NCBI RefSeq assembly: GCF_005871085.1
Contig: NZ_VAUP01000015.1
Coordinates: forward strand, 186,001-250,000
Direction: 5' to 3'
From: Xanthobacter autotrophicus
Lineage (GTDB): Bacteria > Pseudomonadota > Alphaproteobacteria > Rhizobiales > Xanthobacteraceae
DNA length: 64,000 nucleotides
In this document: positions 55,842-64,000 of the stretch, in pieces
Layout of the letters: the number at the start of each line of letters is the position of its first letter
How positions within the stretch are numbered: the first letter of the stretch is position 1
The notes under the pieces: generated by a model
Told to the model about the DNA's origin: nothing
Databases searched by the model: none
What the model saw: only the letters and a program-made list of their open reading frames with translations
Made by a program: the position numbers and the translations under genes

Positions 55842-56324
55842 TCAGCGCTTGGAGAACTGGAACGAACGACGGGCCTTGGCGCGGCCGTACTTCTTGCGCT
55901 CGACCACGCGGCTGTCGCGGGTGATGAAGCCGCCCTTCTTGAGGGGGCTGCGCAGCTCGGGCTCGTAATAGGTGAGCGCCTTGGAGATGCCGTGGCGCAC
56001 CGCGCCGGCCTGGCCGGAGAGGCCGCCGCCGGAGACGGTGCACACCACGTCGTACTGGCCTTCACGCGCAGCCGCCTGGAAGGGCTGGTTGATCATGAGG
56101 CGCAGCACGGGACGGGCGAAATACACCTCGATGTCCCGGTCGTTGACGGTGACCTTGCCGGTGCCGGGGCGAACCCACACGCGGGCCACCGCGTTCTTGC
56201 GCTTGCCGGTGGCATAGGCGCGGCCGAACTTGTCCAGCTTCTGGACATGCACGGGGGCTTCGGGCTGGACGGCGGCAACGTTGGCCGCGCCGAGAGCGTC
56301 GAGGGACTGGAGAACCTCGGCCAT
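55842..56324 (-). CDS. rpsI: Ribosomal protein S9
   Basis: A 160-residue S9 with an extended N-terminus of about 28 residues usual in alphaproteobacteria. Family sequence includes [39 protein letters not shown] and the basic end [17 protein letters not shown], whose Lys-Arg tail reaches the ribosomal P-site. It starts one base after the rplM stop. Confidence 0.98.
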   Translation of the reverse strand: MAEVLQSLDALGAANVAAVQPEAPVHVQKLDKFGRAYATGKRKNAVARVWVRPGTGKVTVNDRDIEVYFARPVLRLMINQPFQAAAREGQYDVVCTVSGGGLSGQAGAVRHGISKALTYYEPELRSPLKKGGFITRDSRVVERKKYGRAKARRSFQFSKR

Positions 56325-56325
56325 G

Positions 56326-56787
56326 TCAGTTCCTCACGTTCTTGCGGTTGAGCGCTGCCACGTCGAGGGCGACCGGCTGCTGGGCCTCGTGCGGGTGGGA
56401 CGGGCCCTTGTAGACACGCAGGTTGCCCATGATCTTGCGGCCCAGCGGGCCGCGGGCGAGCATGCGCTCCACCGCCTTCTCGATGACGCGCTCCGGGAAG
56501 CGGCCTTCGAGCACGAACTTCGCGGTGCGTTCCTTGATTCCGCCCGGGAAGCCGGTGTGATGGTAGTAGACCTTCTGGTCCTTCTTGCGGCCCGTGAACA
56601 CCGCCTTCTCCGCGTTCACCACGACGATGTTGTCGCCGCAATCCACGTGGGGGGTGTAGATGGGCAGGTGCTTGCCCTTCAGGCGCATGGCAATGATAGT
56701 CGCGAGCCGGCCTACGACGAGGCCGCTGGCGTCAATCACCACCCACTTCTTCTCGATTTCGGCAGGCTTGGCCGAATACGTCTTCAT
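56326..56787 (-). CDS. rplM: Ribosomal protein L13
   Basis: A 153-residue L13. It shows [56 protein letters not shown] and the end [11 protein letters not shown]. It is the first gene of the two-gene rplM-rpsI operon, with a near-consensus promoter upstream. An open frame continues to 56877 but lacks coding character. Confidence 0.98.
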   Translation of the reverse strand: MKTYSAKPAEIEKKWVVIDASGLVVGRLATIIAMRLKGKHLPIYTPHVDCGDNIVVVNAEKAVFTGRKKDQKVYYHHTGFPGGIKERTAKFVLEGRFPERVIEKAVERMLARGPLGRKIMGNLRVYKGPSHPHEAQQPVALDVAALNRKNVRN

Positions 56788-56921
56788 GGGATGCTTCCGA
56801 ATAAGAAGGCCGGTCGCGACGGCCTTGCGGCCAATCGCGATCCGGCGATGAACGGCTTCTAGTGGAGGCTCGTGCATCCGTCAACGTTTCAACGGCATTA
56901 AAACTCTTTATAAAACAATGC

Positions 56922-56951
56922 ATTATAAAAATGGTGCGATAACACCGTCAA
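56922..56951 (-). promoter_or_regulatory. Sigma-70-type promoter of rplM-rpsI
   Basis: On the minus strand TTGACG (56951-56946) and a perfect TATAAT (56927-56922) are separated by 18 bases, in an AT-rich stretch about 135 bases before rplM. Ribosomal genes with strong promoters of this type are expected. Confidence 0.75.
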
Positions 56952-56980
56952 AAAACGACCTATAATCCCATGGCCTTGGC

Positions 56981-57559
56981 CTATCTTCCGGCACGGCCGA
57001 GGGCGTCCATCCGGCTGAGCCAGCGCTCGCGTTTTGCTTCGCCCGCCGCCTCGACGCCGCCCAGCACGGTGGCGCGCACCGGGGAAAAGCCCACGAAGCC
57101 CAGGATGTTGCGCGTGAGCGCCGAAAGTCCCGCCCCGAGATACCACAGTCGGAACACGAGCGCCGGCATCCCCATGGTCACCACCACGCGGGCGGATCGG
57201 CCTTGCAGAAGCATGCGTGTGCCACCGTTCACATAGTCGAAGGCGAAGCCCGGCCGCAGCAGCTGCTCCAGAAAGCCCTTGAGCACCGCCGGCATGCCCC
57301 CGAGCCAGAGCGGGAAGAAGAGCGCCACATGCTCGGCCTCCACCAGCGCCGCGCGGGCGGAGGCGAGGGCGTGGAGCGGCGGGGCATGGAGAAAGTCGTG
57401 CTGGCTGTGCAGCAACGGAATGTCGAGCCGGGCCACGTCCAGCCGCAGCACCACGTGGCCCGCCGCCTGCGCCCCGGCCGCATAGGCATCCGCCAGCGCG
57501 TGGCACAGATGGCCGCCACCGGGGTCGGGGTGCCCCTGAATGATGAGGATGGTTGCCAT
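56981..57559 (-). CDS. Flavodoxin-fold NAD(P)H oxidoreductase
   Basis: A 192-residue protein of the NAD(P)H dehydrogenase (quinone)/KefF-MdaB group, using FMN or FAD. It has IIQGHPDPGGGHLCHALADA near the start, the FFPLWLGGMPAVLKGFLEQL motif (about residue 80) and the GFSPVRATVLGGVE end. It could reduce quinones, azo compounds or act as a transporter partner. It stands alone on the minus strand. Confidence 0.85.
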   Translation of the reverse strand: MATILIIQGHPDPGGGHLCHALADAYAAGAQAAGHVVLRLDVARLDIPLLHSQHDFLHAPPLHALASARAALVEAEHVALFFPLWLGGMPAVLKGFLEQLLRPGFAFDYVNGGTRMLLQGRSARVVVTMGMPALVFRLWYLGAGLSALTRNILGFVGFSPVRATVLGGVEAAGEAKRERWLSRMDALGRAGR

Positions 57560-57670
57560 GGCCGCCTCTCCCTTGAGCCATCCCTGGAGCGGGCTCCGGC
57601 GAGATTGCGTCGCAATCCCATCGGAACACTCGTCTCTAGCGGCTCGGAGGTGCGGCGTCCTTGACCGGGA

Positions 57671-58117
57671 TCAGGATCCCGGCCGATCCGGGATGGAATA
57701 GGTGGCGACGCAATGGGCGACGAGTTCGTCGCTGCCCGGGCCGCGCAGCCCCACTTCGCCCACGGCGAGGCGCTTGCCGAGCTTGATCAGCCTGGCGTCG
57801 GCGAACATGGGACCCGGCGCCGGCTTGCGCAGGAAATTGATGGAGAGGTTGGTCGTCACAGCCAGCCCAACGGGTCCGATCTGACCCAGCAGGGCCACAT
57901 AGATGGCGACATCCGCCAGCGCCATCATGGCCGGGCCGGAAACCGTGCCACCGGGCCGCAGGTGGCTTTCATCGGCGTCGAGGCGGACGGTGGCAACGTT
58001 GCGGCCCACGCTTTCCACATGGTGCGGCTTGCCCGGCCCGAAGGCCTGGGGAAACTCCAGCGTGAGGAAGGCTTCCAGCTCCTTCACCGACATCACCGCA
58101 TCGCGCGCCGCGTCCAT
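57671..58117 (-). CDS. Hotdog-fold thioesterase (PaaI/YiiD type)
   Basis: A 148-residue acyl-CoA thioesterase-like protein. The hotdog region has HLRPGGTVSGPAMMALADVA with the conserved Gly-x-Ala-Asp part, and a NLSINFLRKPAPG strand. The catalytic residues are the Asn/Asp of the central helix, here Asp in ALADVA. ATG 58117 is preceded by AGGAG at a good distance; ATG 58093 is possible. It is divergent from the enoyl-CoA hydratase gene, so both may serve acyl-CoA breakdown. Confidence 0.85.
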   Translation of the reverse strand: MDAARDAVMSVKELEAFLTLEFPQAFGPGKPHHVESVGRNVATVRLDADESHLRPGGTVSGPAMMALADVAIYVALLGQIGPVGLAVTTNLSINFLRKPAPGPMFADARLIKLGKRLAVGEVGLRGPGSDELVAHCVATYSIPDRPGS

Positions 58118-58220
58118 TCCCTTCATCTCCTGCCCTGGATGCCTTTTGTCCGGCTCGCGCCGCTCGCATCCTGTGAATAGGATAGAGCGTTGAAGGTCAA
58201 ACAGAAGAGAGCGCAAACCC

Positions 58221-59051
58221 ATGTCGGCTGAACCATCGGCCCTCCCCGTCGCCGGCACGGCGTCACCGGTCGTGAAGACAAGCTGCGAGAGCGGGGTCGC
58301 GACGCTGACGCTGGCGCGGCCGGACGCGCGCAACAGCCTCTCCGAGGCGATGATGGCCGCGCTCACCTCCGCCCTCGCGGCCATCGCCGCGGACACCACC
58401 GTGCGCGCCGTGGTGCTGGCGGCGGAAGGCCCGGTCTATTCTGCCGGCCACGACCTGAAGGAGATTCAGGCCCATCGCAGTGACGCCGACCGGGGCCGGG
58501 CCTATTTCGAGGACGTGCTTGAGCGCTGCGCCACGCTGATGACCGCCATCGTCCGCCTGCCCCAGCCAGTCATCGCCGCCGTGGAGGGCATGGCCACCGC
58601 CGCCGGCTGCCAGTTGGTGGCCAGCTGCGACCTCGCGGTCGCGGGGGAGAAGGCCCGCTTCTGCACGCCTGGCGTGAACATCGGCCTGTTCTGCCACACC
58701 CCCATGGTGGCGCTGTCGCGCAATCTGGTGCGCAAGCACGCCATGGAAATGCTGCTGCTGGGCGAATGGGTGGAGGCGGAAGAGGCCCACCGCATGGGCC
58801 TCGTCAACCGGGTGGTGCCGGCCGGCGATGCCCTGTCCTCCGCGCAGGCCCTCGCTCGCCGCATCGCCGAGAAGTCCCAGGTGCCGGTGAAGCTCGGTAA
58901 GGCCGCCTTCTACACCCAGATGGAGATGGGCCTCGACAACGCCTATGCCTATGCCTCCCGCGTCATGGCCGAGAACATGCTGGCCCGCGACGCCGACGAA
59001 GGCATTTCCGCGGTTCTCGCAAAGCGTGCACCCACCTGGGAGGACCGGTGA
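58221..59051 (+). CDS. Enoyl-CoA hydratase/isomerase family protein
   Basis: A 276-residue crotonase-fold protein. Its oxyanion-hole segments are seen in GPVYSAGHDLKEIQ and EGMATAAGCQLVASCDLAVAG. It resembles enoyl-CoA hydratase domain-containing protein 3 more than catalytic FadB; the first Glu of standard hydratases is replaced around TAAGCQ, so the reaction may differ. CoA substrate and pathway are not known. It starts about 100 bases from the divergent thioesterase gene. Confidence 0.88.
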   Translation: MSAEPSALPVAGTASPVVKTSCESGVATLTLARPDARNSLSEAMMAALTSALAAIAADTTVRAVVLAAEGPVYSAGHDLKEIQAHRSDADRGRAYFEDVLERCATLMTAIVRLPQPVIAAVEGMATAAGCQLVASCDLAVAGEKARFCTPGVNIGLFCHTPMVALSRNLVRKHAMEMLLLGEWVEAEEAHRMGLVNRVVPAGDALSSAQALARRIAEKSQVPVKLGKAAFYTQMEMGLDNAYAYASRVMAENMLARDADEGISAVLAKRAPTWEDR

Positions 59052-59276
59052 CGAAGCTGCCCCAGCGACAGGCGTGGGAGGCGCTGTTTACCAACCATCA
59101 ACCATAATCCGCTCAACTTGATACACGCTGGTGCGACTCGCGCCGCCAGCGTGGGGTCGTTCCGGCCGGGGTGCTCACACCTCCAGTCGGAGAAACGGTC
59201 CCTGCCTCGAAGGTTCGGGACGGCCCGGGCGGCTTTAGTGAGCCGCGTCGGGTCCGGCTCCGGGGAGAGCGGCCCA

Positions 59277-60752
59277 ATGGTGCACACGGACGTGGCGCAC
59301 ACGGATGTGGCTGGGGCCCGCACCGCACGGTGGGGAAACGCTCGTGCCTGGCGCCCCGGCCTCTGGCAGGTGGTGTGGTCCGTTCTTCTGCTCGCCGTCC
59401 TCGCGAGCTTCTTCCCGCTCCAGTTCACCGCCACCACCACCACTATCGCGTTCGACGTGGGCACCCAGCCACCCGCCGCCGCCGCGCGTGGCGTTGCGCA
59501 GGTGCTGGGCTCCCGCGAACTGGCCTATGACGCCGCCCGCCGCCTCGCCCCCGACGATCGGGCGCGGCTGGCCACCGGTCTGTGGCGCCAGCTCGGCGGC
59601 GCCCGCGCCGAGGCGCAGGATCGCCCGGAGGCGGTGCGCGCCGCCTGGCGGCTGCTGGATGATCTTGCCGTCACCACCATTAATGGCGGGCGTGGCGTGA
59701 GCCTGTCCGTGTCCGCGCCAACGCCGGCCCTGGCGCTGCGCGCGGCGGATGCCTATGTGGCCGCTTTCCTCGCCCTGGACGCGACCACGCGGGCCACGGG
59801 GGATGAGCCGGCCATGCTTCCCCCTCTGCGCCGCGGCGAGCCGGCGCGCGTGGCCTTCCTGCCGGATCCGCCTCGTCCGCTGGCGCTCGGGCTGCTGCTG
59901 GCTGCGGTCCTGACCCTGCTGATCGTCCAGCGCAATGCTGCCGCAGTGCCCGAAGCCGAAGGCCCGCTGAACGGCACCGACCTGCCGCTGGAACTCAAAG
60001 GCAGCCATCGCATCGCCTGGCTGGGCGGGCCGGATGGCGGGCTTCAGATCGAGCCGGCCGTGGCCCGCCTCGCCGTCCAGCTGACGCGGTCCGGCGCATC
60101 TCCTCTTGTCATCCTCAGCTCCGACGACCTGCCGGAAGCCTCGGCCACCATCGCCGTCGCCCTCGCCCGGCGGCTGTCGGAGGAGGCGCGCGTGGCGCTG
60201 GTGGCGCTCGACGGCGGCTCCGCCTGCCTCGCCGGGCTTGTGTCGGACTCCTTCGCCCCGGGCATGAGCGAGCTGTTGTTCGGCGTGGCCGGCTTCGGCG
60301 AAACCATCCATCGCGATGCCCGCTCCCGTGCCCATGTGATCCCGCCCGGTCGCGATGCCCGCCGCGGATCGTTCGTGGTGGGGGCCGAGCGCCTTGCCCT
60401 GGTGCTGGGGGCGTTGAAGCGCACCTATGACTATGTGGTGGTCGCCGCACCGAGCCTGTCGGGCGCCGACGGCGGCGACCGGCTCGCGGTGCTGGATCCG
60501 CTGGTAGTGTGCCTCACCGCCGATACCGCCCCTTCCACTGCAGCGGTGGAGAGCTTCGACGCGCTGGCGCAGCAGCGCTTCGCCCGCGTGGTGATGCTGT
60601 GCCTTGCAGTGCCACAGGACAAGGGTGCGAGTGACGGCGCGAACACGGACGGCGAAGCCGAAGGCTTCGCCCCGCCGCTGCCGACCCTGGACGCCCGCGC
60701 CACGCCGCCGCGCCATCGCGAACCACCGCTTCGCTATGTCGGCGCTGCCTAA
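59277..60752 (+). CDS. Wzz/Wzc-like polysaccharide co-polymerase lacking a P-loop
   Basis: A 491-residue protein with the outline of a membrane-bound bacterial tyrosine kinase: membrane segment 1 (about residues 30-50), a periplasmic region, then a Pro-rich segment PDPPRPLALGLLLAAVLTLL before and in segment 2 (about residue 200), then a cytoplasmic ATPase-like domain. The Walker A position reads LVILSSDDLPEASATIAVAL and has no Gly-Lys-Ser, and the usual Walker B strand is only partly kept (DYVVVAAP). No Tyr-rich tail. ATG 59277 follows GGGGAG. No polysaccharide genes adjoin. Confidence 0.6.
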   Translation: MVHTDVAHTDVAGARTARWGNARAWRPGLWQVVWSVLLLAVLASFFPLQFTATTTTIAFDVGTQPPAAAARGVAQVLGSRELAYDAARRLAPDDRARLATGLWRQLGGARAEAQDRPEAVRAAWRLLDDLAVTTINGGRGVSLSVSAPTPALALRAADAYVAAFLALDATTRATGDEPAMLPPLRRGEPARVAFLPDPPRPLALGLLLAAVLTLLIVQRNAAAVPEAEGPLNGTDLPLELKGSHRIAWLGGPDGGLQIEPAVARLAVQLTRSGASPLVILSSDDLPEASATIAVALARRLSEEARVALVALDGGSACLAGLVSDSFAPGMSELLFGVAGFGETIHRDARSRAHVIPPGRDARRGSFVVGAERLALVLGALKRTYDYVVVAAPSLSGADGGDRLAVLDPLVVCLTADTAPSTAAVESFDALAQQRFARVVMLCLAVPQDKGASDGANTDGEAEGFAPPLPTLDARATPPRHREPPLRYVGAA

Positions 60753-60925
60753 GGCGCCCTCGTCCGCCCCTTATTAAATAGCCGGCGAATATTTTAATAA
60801 AGCCGACTAATAATGAGGTTGCAATGGGCGGCATTGCTTGGGGTGCGGTGCAGCATAATTTCTCGACTCAGCCTCATCCTAAGTCCGAGAAAATGCCAAT
60901 AATGCATTGTTTTTAAAAGTGTTTT

Positions 60926-61138
60926 TCAGACTTTCTGGTCTGGTCGCTCCATCCAGCGGATCAGGAGTCCGCCGGGGATGATCCAGAGCGCGCCGAGCAG
61001 CACGTAGCAGACGAGTTGCAGGAACCAGCCAAGCTCGGTCACGCGCCCCTGGGCGAGGGCCATGGCGGAGAGCGCCCAGACCACCACGAGCAGGAGCAGC
61101 AGCACCGTGCCGATGAGCTTGCGGATGCGTTGGGGCAT
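60926..61138 (-). CDS. DUF2842 family membrane protein
   Basis: A 70-residue protein with two membrane segments ([20 protein letters not shown] and [19 protein letters not shown]), a start [10 protein letters not shown] and the end IRWMERPD typical of DUF2842, a family common in alphaproteobacteria and of unknown function. GGGAG before ATG 61138 supports the start. It is divergent from ctaA, a frequent neighbour of this family. Confidence 0.85.
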   Translation of the reverse strand: MPQRIRKLIGTVLLLLLVVVWALSAMALAQGRVTELGWFLQLVCYVLLGALWIIPGGLLIRWMERPDQKV

Positions 61139-61393
61139 GGATCTCGTCTCCCTCGTCTCGCGGTGCCGGGGCGGCGCGCGGCTTTGGGCCTGCGGCACCC
61201 GCGCCCTTGCGCGCCATATGCGCCCTCTATAACCGATCGAACCCGAGGGACCAGAGCGCCCGCCATCGGGCGACATGCCCGGCGCGCCGGAAAAATGCGA
61301 TCATGCGTTCCGGGCTCATCTCCGAACGAAAGAGAAGGGTGGACGGGCCGAACCAGTCCAACCCTCTGGAAGCGCGCAAAAGCTGAGGGACAC

Positions 61394-62485
61394 ATGCCGC
61401 ACGTCGAGGCCATCCCGCTTTCCCGCGATCGCCGCGGTCCAGGCCGCGCCGCGGTGCGCCTGTGGCTTTATGCCGTCGCGATCCTCATTATTGCCATGGT
61501 GGTGGTGGGTGGCGCGACGCGCCTCACCGAATCGGGATTGTCCATCACCGAGTGGAAGCCGGTCACCGGCGCTCTGCCCCCGCTCTCGCAGGCTGACTGG
61601 CAGGCCGAGTTCGACAAGTACCGGGCCATTCCCCAATACGAGATCCTCAACAAGGGCATGGGGCTGGAGGCTTTCAAGCGGATCTACTGGTGGGAGTGGG
61701 GCCACCGCCTGCTTGGCCGCGTGATCGGCTTCGCCTTCCTGCTTCCCTTCCTGTGGTTCGCCTGGCGCGGCGTGCTGCGCGGTCGGCTGCTGGCGAAGTG
61801 CCTCGCCCTGTTCGTCCTAGGGGGCCTTCAAGGCGCCGTTGGCTGGTGGATGGTGGCATCCGGCCTCACCGCGCGTGTCTCGGTGAGCCAGTACCGCCTC
61901 GCCGTCCATCTGACGCTGGCCTGCATCATCCTCTCCGCCATCGTGGCGGTCGCCCGCTCCCTGTCGCCGGAGCCCCGCCAGGTGGCGAGTGGGCGCCTGC
62001 GGGCCACGGCATGGGCCCTCGTGGTGCTGGTGCTGGTTCAGATCTTCGCCGGCGGGCTGGTGGCCGGGCTCGATGCTGGCATGGCCTACAATACGTGGCC
62101 CCTCATGGACGGTCACCTCATCCCCCCTGCGGCCCAGCTGGCGGCGGCGGAGCCGTTCTGGCGCAACCTGTTCGAGAATGCGCTGACGGTGCAGTTCAAC
62201 CACCGGATGATCGCCTATGCCCTCTGGACTCTCGCCCTGCTCCATGCCTTGGATACGCGACGGGTGGGCGGCGTCATGGTGCAGCGGGCGTGGGTGCTGT
62301 TCGCGCTCATCACCGCGCAGGCGTCGCTGGGCATCCTGACGCTGATCCATCAGGTGCCCATCGATCTGGCGCTGGCCCATCAGTTCGGCGCCACCCTGGT
62401 GCTTGTGGTGGCGACCCTGCATCTGGGTGGGCTTTCCGGACCGGTCGAGCCGGCCGCGCCGAAGCTTCGGCTGGTGAAGGGATAG
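61394..62485 (+). CDS. ctaA: Haem A synthase (COX15/CtaA)
   Basis: A 363-residue, eight-segment enzyme that oxidises the methyl group of haem O to make haem A for cytochrome oxidase. Family motifs: [39 protein letters not shown] with a haem-ligand His, [12 protein letters not shown] and the second half [13 protein letters not shown] with its His. ATG 61394 follows GAGGGACAC. It belongs to the alphaproteobacterial type with a full-length N-terminus. Confidence 0.96.
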   Translation: MPHVEAIPLSRDRRGPGRAAVRLWLYAVAILIIAMVVVGGATRLTESGLSITEWKPVTGALPPLSQADWQAEFDKYRAIPQYEILNKGMGLEAFKRIYWWEWGHRLLGRVIGFAFLLPFLWFAWRGVLRGRLLAKCLALFVLGGLQGAVGWWMVASGLTARVSVSQYRLAVHLTLACIILSAIVAVARSLSPEPRQVASGRLRATAWALVVLVLVQIFAGGLVAGLDAGMAYNTWPLMDGHLIPPAAQLAAAEPFWRNLFENALTVQFNHRMIAYALWTLALLHALDTRRVGGVMVQRAWVLFALITAQASLGILTLIHQVPIDLALAHQFGATLVLVVATLHLGGLSGPVEPAAPKLRLVKG

Positions 62486-62568
62486 GACCTGGAAAATCCT
62501 ATTTTATCTTAAGGCTTTGTCTGGATTTTCTCACGTTGATTCAACCTGTGAGGACCCGGCGCCAACCC

Positions 62569-63264
62569 TCAGGCCATCAAGGCGGCGACCACGGGCGCCA
62601 TCAGTACGTTGAACAGGCCTGCGAGCACCATCACCAAGCCGGCGATGGAGCCTTCCTCCCCGCCGATCTGATGGGCGCGGGCGACACCGGCGCCGTGAGC
62701 GCCCATGCCGAATAAGGCACCGCGCGCCAGCGAGGAGCGCAGGGGCATCAGCTTCATCACCAGTTCCCCGAGCGCCGCACCGCAAATGCCGGTGACGATG
62801 ACGAAAACCGCCGTGAGGTCGGGCAGCCCGCCGATGTCGCTGGACACGCTCATGGCGAAGGGCGTGGAGGTGGAGCGCGGCATCAGGCTGAGCTGGAGCG
62901 TGTGCGACAGGCCCAGCAGGTCTGCCAGCAGGAAGGCGGTGGACATGGCGAGCGTCGAGCCCACCAGCACACCCACCAGCAGCACCGGCCACTGGCGGCG
63001 GATGAGCGCGCGCTGTTCATAGATGGGAATGGCGAAGGCCACCGTCGCCGGGCCCATCATCAGCACCAGCCAATGGGTGCCGCGGATATAGTCCGCATAG
63101 CCGGTGTGCAGGCTGAGGGCGACGATGCCCACCGCCACCGGAGTGAGCAGCAGCGGCGAGGTCCACCAGGAGCGCCAGCGCCGGGCGACCAGACGCGCCG
63201 CCGCATAGCAGCCGATGGTGACGGCCGACCAGAACAGCGCGGCGAACAGCGGATCACGCAGCAT
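62569..63264 (-). CDS. lrgB: LrgB family protein
   Basis: A 231-residue membrane protein of the LrgB/CidB (YohK) family, with about seven segments and the conserved SLMPRSTSTPFAMSVSSDI and GMGAHGAGVARAHQ motifs. LrgAB/CidAB systems influence cell lysis and export small acids such as pyruvate. Its start overlaps the lrgA stop by 11 bases, so the two are co-translated. Confidence 0.93.
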   Translation of the reverse strand: MLRDPLFAALFWSAVTIGCYAAARLVARRWRSWWTSPLLLTPVAVGIVALSLHTGYADYIRGTHWLVLMMGPATVAFAIPIYEQRALIRRQWPVLLVGVLVGSTLAMSTAFLLADLLGLSHTLQLSLMPRSTSTPFAMSVSSDIGGLPDLTAVFVIVTGICGAALGELVMKLMPLRSSLARGALFGMGAHGAGVARAHQIGGEEGSIAGLVMVLAGLFNVLMAPVVAALMA

Positions 63265-63706
63265 GGCCCGCCTCCGGTGCTGAAGCGCGCATGCGCCAGC
63301 GGTAGCACAGGTCCACCGTCAGGGCGGTACCGCCCATCACCATGACAGTGCCGGCGAGGATAACCGCGGCGATCTTGAGGCCCACGAGGCCCATCAGCTC
63401 GCCATGGTCGAGGATCGCCATCACCGCCGGAACGAAGAACAGCAGCATTTCCGCCAGAAGCCACCCTGCCCCGCGCCGTACCACGGCGGGCCGGATGTGG
63501 CCGGTGCCGAGCAGGGTGAGGACCACCACCATGCCGACGATGCCGCCGGGCAGAGGCAGATGGGTGAGCCGCACCGTCGCTTCCCCGACGGCCCAGAAGC
63601 CGGCGAGAACCGCGATCTGAAGGATCATGCTGCGGTGCAGCGTGACACCCATGCTGCGCAACATGTTGCGCAGCATGGGTGGGCGGGAAAAGGAATGTGC
63701 AGACAT
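63254..63706 (-). CDS. lrgA: LrgA/CidA family protein
   Basis: A 150-residue holin-like protein with four membrane segments (ILQIAVLAGFWAVGEATVRL then LPLPGGIVGMVVVLTLLG as the family motif). ATG 63706 gives an N-terminal extension of about 18 residues before the membrane part; ATGs at 63676, 63664 and 63652 inside a palindrome are other candidate starts. LysR divergent gene 63817 probably controls lrgAB. Confidence 0.88.
   Translation of the reverse strand: MSAHSFSRPPMLRNMLRSMGVTLHRSMILQIAVLAGFWAVGEATVRLTHLPLPGGIVGMVVVLTLLGTGHIRPAVVRRGAGWLLAEMLLFFVPAVMAILDHGELMGLVGLKIAAVILAGTVMVMGGTALTVDLCYRWRMRASAPEAGHAA
63646..63681. repeat. Perfect 36-bp palindrome at the lrgA 5' end
   Basis: The half-site CACCCATGCTGCGCAACA meets its exact reverse complement with no spacer (18 + 18 bases). 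The palindrome lies inside the lrgA reading frame at codons for PPMLRNMLRSMG and contains the alternative start codons. Confidence 0.9.
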
Positions 63707-63816
63707 TGGGGCAGATACCGTGCAGCGCCTGAAGCGCCATTGCCGGCAACATAGTATGCAATGCAGTATGATGAAAATGAATTGACTGAATTTAGTCCAT
63801 TCCATATTCGCATAGC

Positions 63817-64000
63817 ATGGAACTTCGCACCCTGAGGGTTTTCGTCGAGGTGGTGCGCCAGGGCGGCTTTTCCTCGGCCGCCAAGGCGCTGTTCTCCACC
63901 CAGCCCACCGTCTCCAAGGCGGTGAAGCAACTGGAGGACGAACTGGGCGTTCCCCTGCTCGATCGCATCGGCCATCGCAGCCAACTCACCGCAGCCGGGG
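63817..64000 (+). CDS. LysR-type regulator, N-terminal part
   Basis: The first 61 residues of a LysR regulator, cut by the window end. The winged helix is complete: MELRTLRVFVEVVRQGGFS, then SAAKALFSTQPTVSKAVKQL and LLDRIGHRSQLTAAG. It is divergent from lrgAB with a 110-base gap, the usual place for the regulator of the neighbouring genes. Confidence 0.93.
   Translation, partial: MELRTLRVFVEVVRQGGFSSAAKALFSTQPTVSKAVKQLEDELGVPLLDRIGHRSQLTAAG

Overview
The window is GC-rich chromosomal DNA from an alphaproteobacterium, most likely of the order Hyphomicrobiales/Rhizobiales and plausibly a Xanthobacter-like soil organism. Evidence: strong G/C bias at third codon positions, a tRNA gene with encoded CCA, a lexA gene preceded by the alphaproteobacterial box GAAC-N7-GAAC, a ppiD-trpE-trpG-trpD-trpC-moaC-moeA-lexA-comEC-gltX gene order, and a catechol ortho-cleavage cluster. 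The genus is an inference.

Layout. 1-13.3 kb is core genome: the 3' end of a ppiD-like foldase gene, the tryptophan genes trpE, G, D and C, a DUF2147 secreted protein, moaC and moeA (molybdenum cofactor), lexA with its own operator, comEC on the opposite strand, gltX with a TusA-like gene overlapping its stop, and an M20 amidohydrolase. A tRNA-Lys(UUU) gene lies at 13456-13531.

13.5-32.6 kb is a 19.1-kb integrative element inserted in that tRNA-Lys gene. A perfect 50-bp copy of the tRNA 3' half lies at 32590-32639, beside a tyrosine integrase. Leftward from the integrase runs a compact minus-strand series: integrase, unknown gene, AlpA/excisionase-like gene, two unknown genes and a PrimPol-DUF3987 primase/helicase. 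Past the primase lies a 334-bp region with two tandem 113-126-bp units, each bounded by 18-bp inverted arms, which is a candidate replication region. The left half carries two large genes resembling phage DNA-ejection (internal virion) proteins, a HipA-like kinase with a partner gene, a broken SRAP (YedK) remnant, a gene interrupted at an A7 run and several small unknown genes. No capsid, terminase or tail genes are visible, so it looks like a satellite-type or degraded element.

32.9-45 kb carries two membrane proteins of unknown role, then a catechol/benzoate cluster (divergent LysR regulator, catB, catA, aromatic-acid MFS transporter, benD-like dehydrogenase), then a class II HMG-CoA reductase with a branched-chain-type solute-binding protein, flanked by a MocR-type and an RpiR-type regulator. 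That second group may take up and degrade mevalonate or a related acid.

45-64 kb holds an RND efflux pump with its membrane-fusion protein, a FadR-type GntR regulator divergent from a lactate permease, an AI-2E family permease, a secreted histidine phosphatase, rplM-rpsI with a clear promoter and terminator, a flavodoxin-fold oxidoreductase, a hotdog thioesterase divergent from an enoyl-CoA hydratase, a Wzz/Wzc-like membrane protein without a P-loop, a DUF2842 protein, ctaA, and an lrgAB pair divergent from a LysR gene cut off by the window end. A perfect 36-bp palindrome lies at the start of lrgA.
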